Source of the DNA: a bacterium A37T11
GTDB lineage: Bacteria; Bacteroidota; Bacteroidia; Sphingobacteriales; Sphingobacteriaceae
Reading direction: 5' to 3'
Assembly (NCBI GenBank): GCA_900109895.1
Contig: FOBR01000021.1
Location: forward strand, 50,263 to 114,262
Length of the DNA: 64,000 nucleotides
Shown here: piece by piece, positions 63,350 through 64,000 of the stretch
Layout: each line of letters starts with the position of its first letter
Numbering within the stretch: the first letter of the stretch is position 1
Translations under genes and position numbers: made by a program
Notes under the pieces: model-generated
Database searches by the model: none
What the model was told of the DNA's origin: nothing
The model's input: only the letters and a program-made list of their open reading frames with translations

Positions 63350-63985
63350 CTATTTAGTAACACCCGAAACTGGTTCGCTCCAGTCTCCCTGGCCACGGCC
63401 ATTGCGTGCCCGCACGCGTACCCAGTAGGTTTGTACGCTTTGCAGGTTCGGGATGATGGTGCCACGTGTACGTGTGGTAGCGAATACTTCATTCCCCCAA
63501 ACAATGTTTCCCATTTCATCCTTCGTGTTGCTCACCTGGAATTCAAACTCCCAAGCACTTCTTACCGGAGCAATGTCCATGCGGAATTGACCACGTTGAG
63601 ATCCATCCCGCAGCCGCACCCATAAAGGAACAGCTGGAACGGAATTGTCCTGCGGTTGTGTAGCCAAAGTAAAGCCAGAGCTTACCAGCATATTGGCGTT
63701 GCCGTTTGCCGTAAAGTTCACATAGGAAGCTATGCGCTTTATGGCTTCTTCCAGTGCCAGCCTGGCCAGATCCTTAGCGGTTTTCTCAAACTTTCCACCA
63801 GTTTCGGCTGCAGCCTCATGCTTGGTCCGGTAATCATTCACCAACAGTGTATAATCATCCACGGTGGGTATCGGGTTGGGGAAATGGACATTCCCGGTTA
63901 TTGCTGTCAACGTTTTTCCAGCCAGTGTGGACAAGTCCGCATCACTAATCTTGGAATAGTTGGTTAATACTCTTTCAGTTCTCAT
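63350..63985 (-). CDS. Fibronectin type III domain protein
   Basis: The 211-residue protein has no signal peptide. Residues ~1-110 are a helical N-terminal part (TNYSKISDADLSTLAGKTLT, LALEEAIKRIASYVNF). The C-terminal ~95 residues are a fibronectin III fold (VPLWVRLRDGSQRGQFRMDI, FEFQVSNTKD, TYWVRVRARNGRGQGDWSEP). A GGAG-type ribosome site (TAGGAGTT) precedes the start near the window edge. Similar proteins are common in Bacteroidota as single genes beside small lipoproteins and in phage-like loci. Function is unknown. Confidence 0.82.
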   Translation of the reverse strand: MRTERVLTNYSKISDADLSTLAGKTLTAITGNVHFPNPIPTVDDYTLLVNDYRTKHEAAAETGGKFEKTAKDLARLALEEAIKRIASYVNFTANGNANMLVSSGFTLATQPQDNSVPAVPLWVRLRDGSQRGQFRMDIAPVRSAWEFEFQVSNTKDEMGNIVWGNEVFATTRTRGTIIPNLQSVQTYWVRVRARNGRGQGDWSEPVSGVTK

Positions 63986-64000
63986 TTAATTTAACTCCTA

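Overview
The window looks like chromosomal DNA of a Bacteroidota bacterium, probably a sphingobacterium-like soil or plant-associated species. The evidence is a SusC/SusD pair, TonB-dependent receptors, several lipoproteins, a RhaT/RhaI-type rhamnose pathway, and -7 promoter elements of the form TAnnTTTG. No rRNA, tRNA, CRISPR array or recognisable transposase was seen. The species assignment is inference.

Positions 1-7200 (+ strand) hold a decaying array of orphan Rhs tips. Three stretches repeat the same C-terminal Rhs core (VYDAG...IGRWLSTDPAGQYNSPYVGMGNNP), each followed by a different toxin-like tail and a small AT-rich candidate immunity gene. To their left lie fragments of at least three more toxin/immunity modules. 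Two of the three cores are broken by a frameshift or stop codons. A short element with a dyad and a TAAGTTTGC box recurs three times between modules. The parental full-length rhs gene would lie left of the window. A lipoprotein gene and a strong convergent hairpin close the region at about 7.9 kb.

Positions 8030-24698 (- strand) are a long block of housekeeping and envelope genes. Read in transcription order they are: polyprenyl synthetase, GT39-like membrane glycosyltransferase, polyphosphate kinase, a surface-antigen barrel fused to a kinase-like domain, mnmA, topA, a small conserved protein, and a giant alpha-2-macroglobulin.

Positions 24834-32024 (+) are an L-rhamnose catabolic operon: RhaT transporter, fused aldolase/dehydrogenase, rhamnose isomerase, FGGY kinase and an FMN-dependent L-lactate dehydrogenase-like enzyme. 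Together they would take L-rhamnose to DHAP and pyruvate.

Positions 32128-60179 (+) are a large polysaccharide utilisation locus (PUL) for a rhamnose-rich, uronate-containing glycan. It holds two GH106 and three GH78 or GH78-like enzymes, GH105, a DUF2264/GH154-type enzyme, a tandem pair of GH99-like proteins with CBM9-like tails, a TonB receptor, an ECF sigma factor with an abnormal C-terminus, SusC and SusD. Surface and periplasmic enzymes would release rhamnose, RhaT would import it, and the preceding operon would burn it. An arabinose/fucose isomerase-family gene follows.

Positions 61732-64000 contain a relic gene end, two tandem copies (period 162 bp) of a 109-bp element with terminal inverted repeats, a small membrane protein, a lipoprotein with a C-terminal membrane anchor (u-spanin-like topology), and a fibronectin type III protein.
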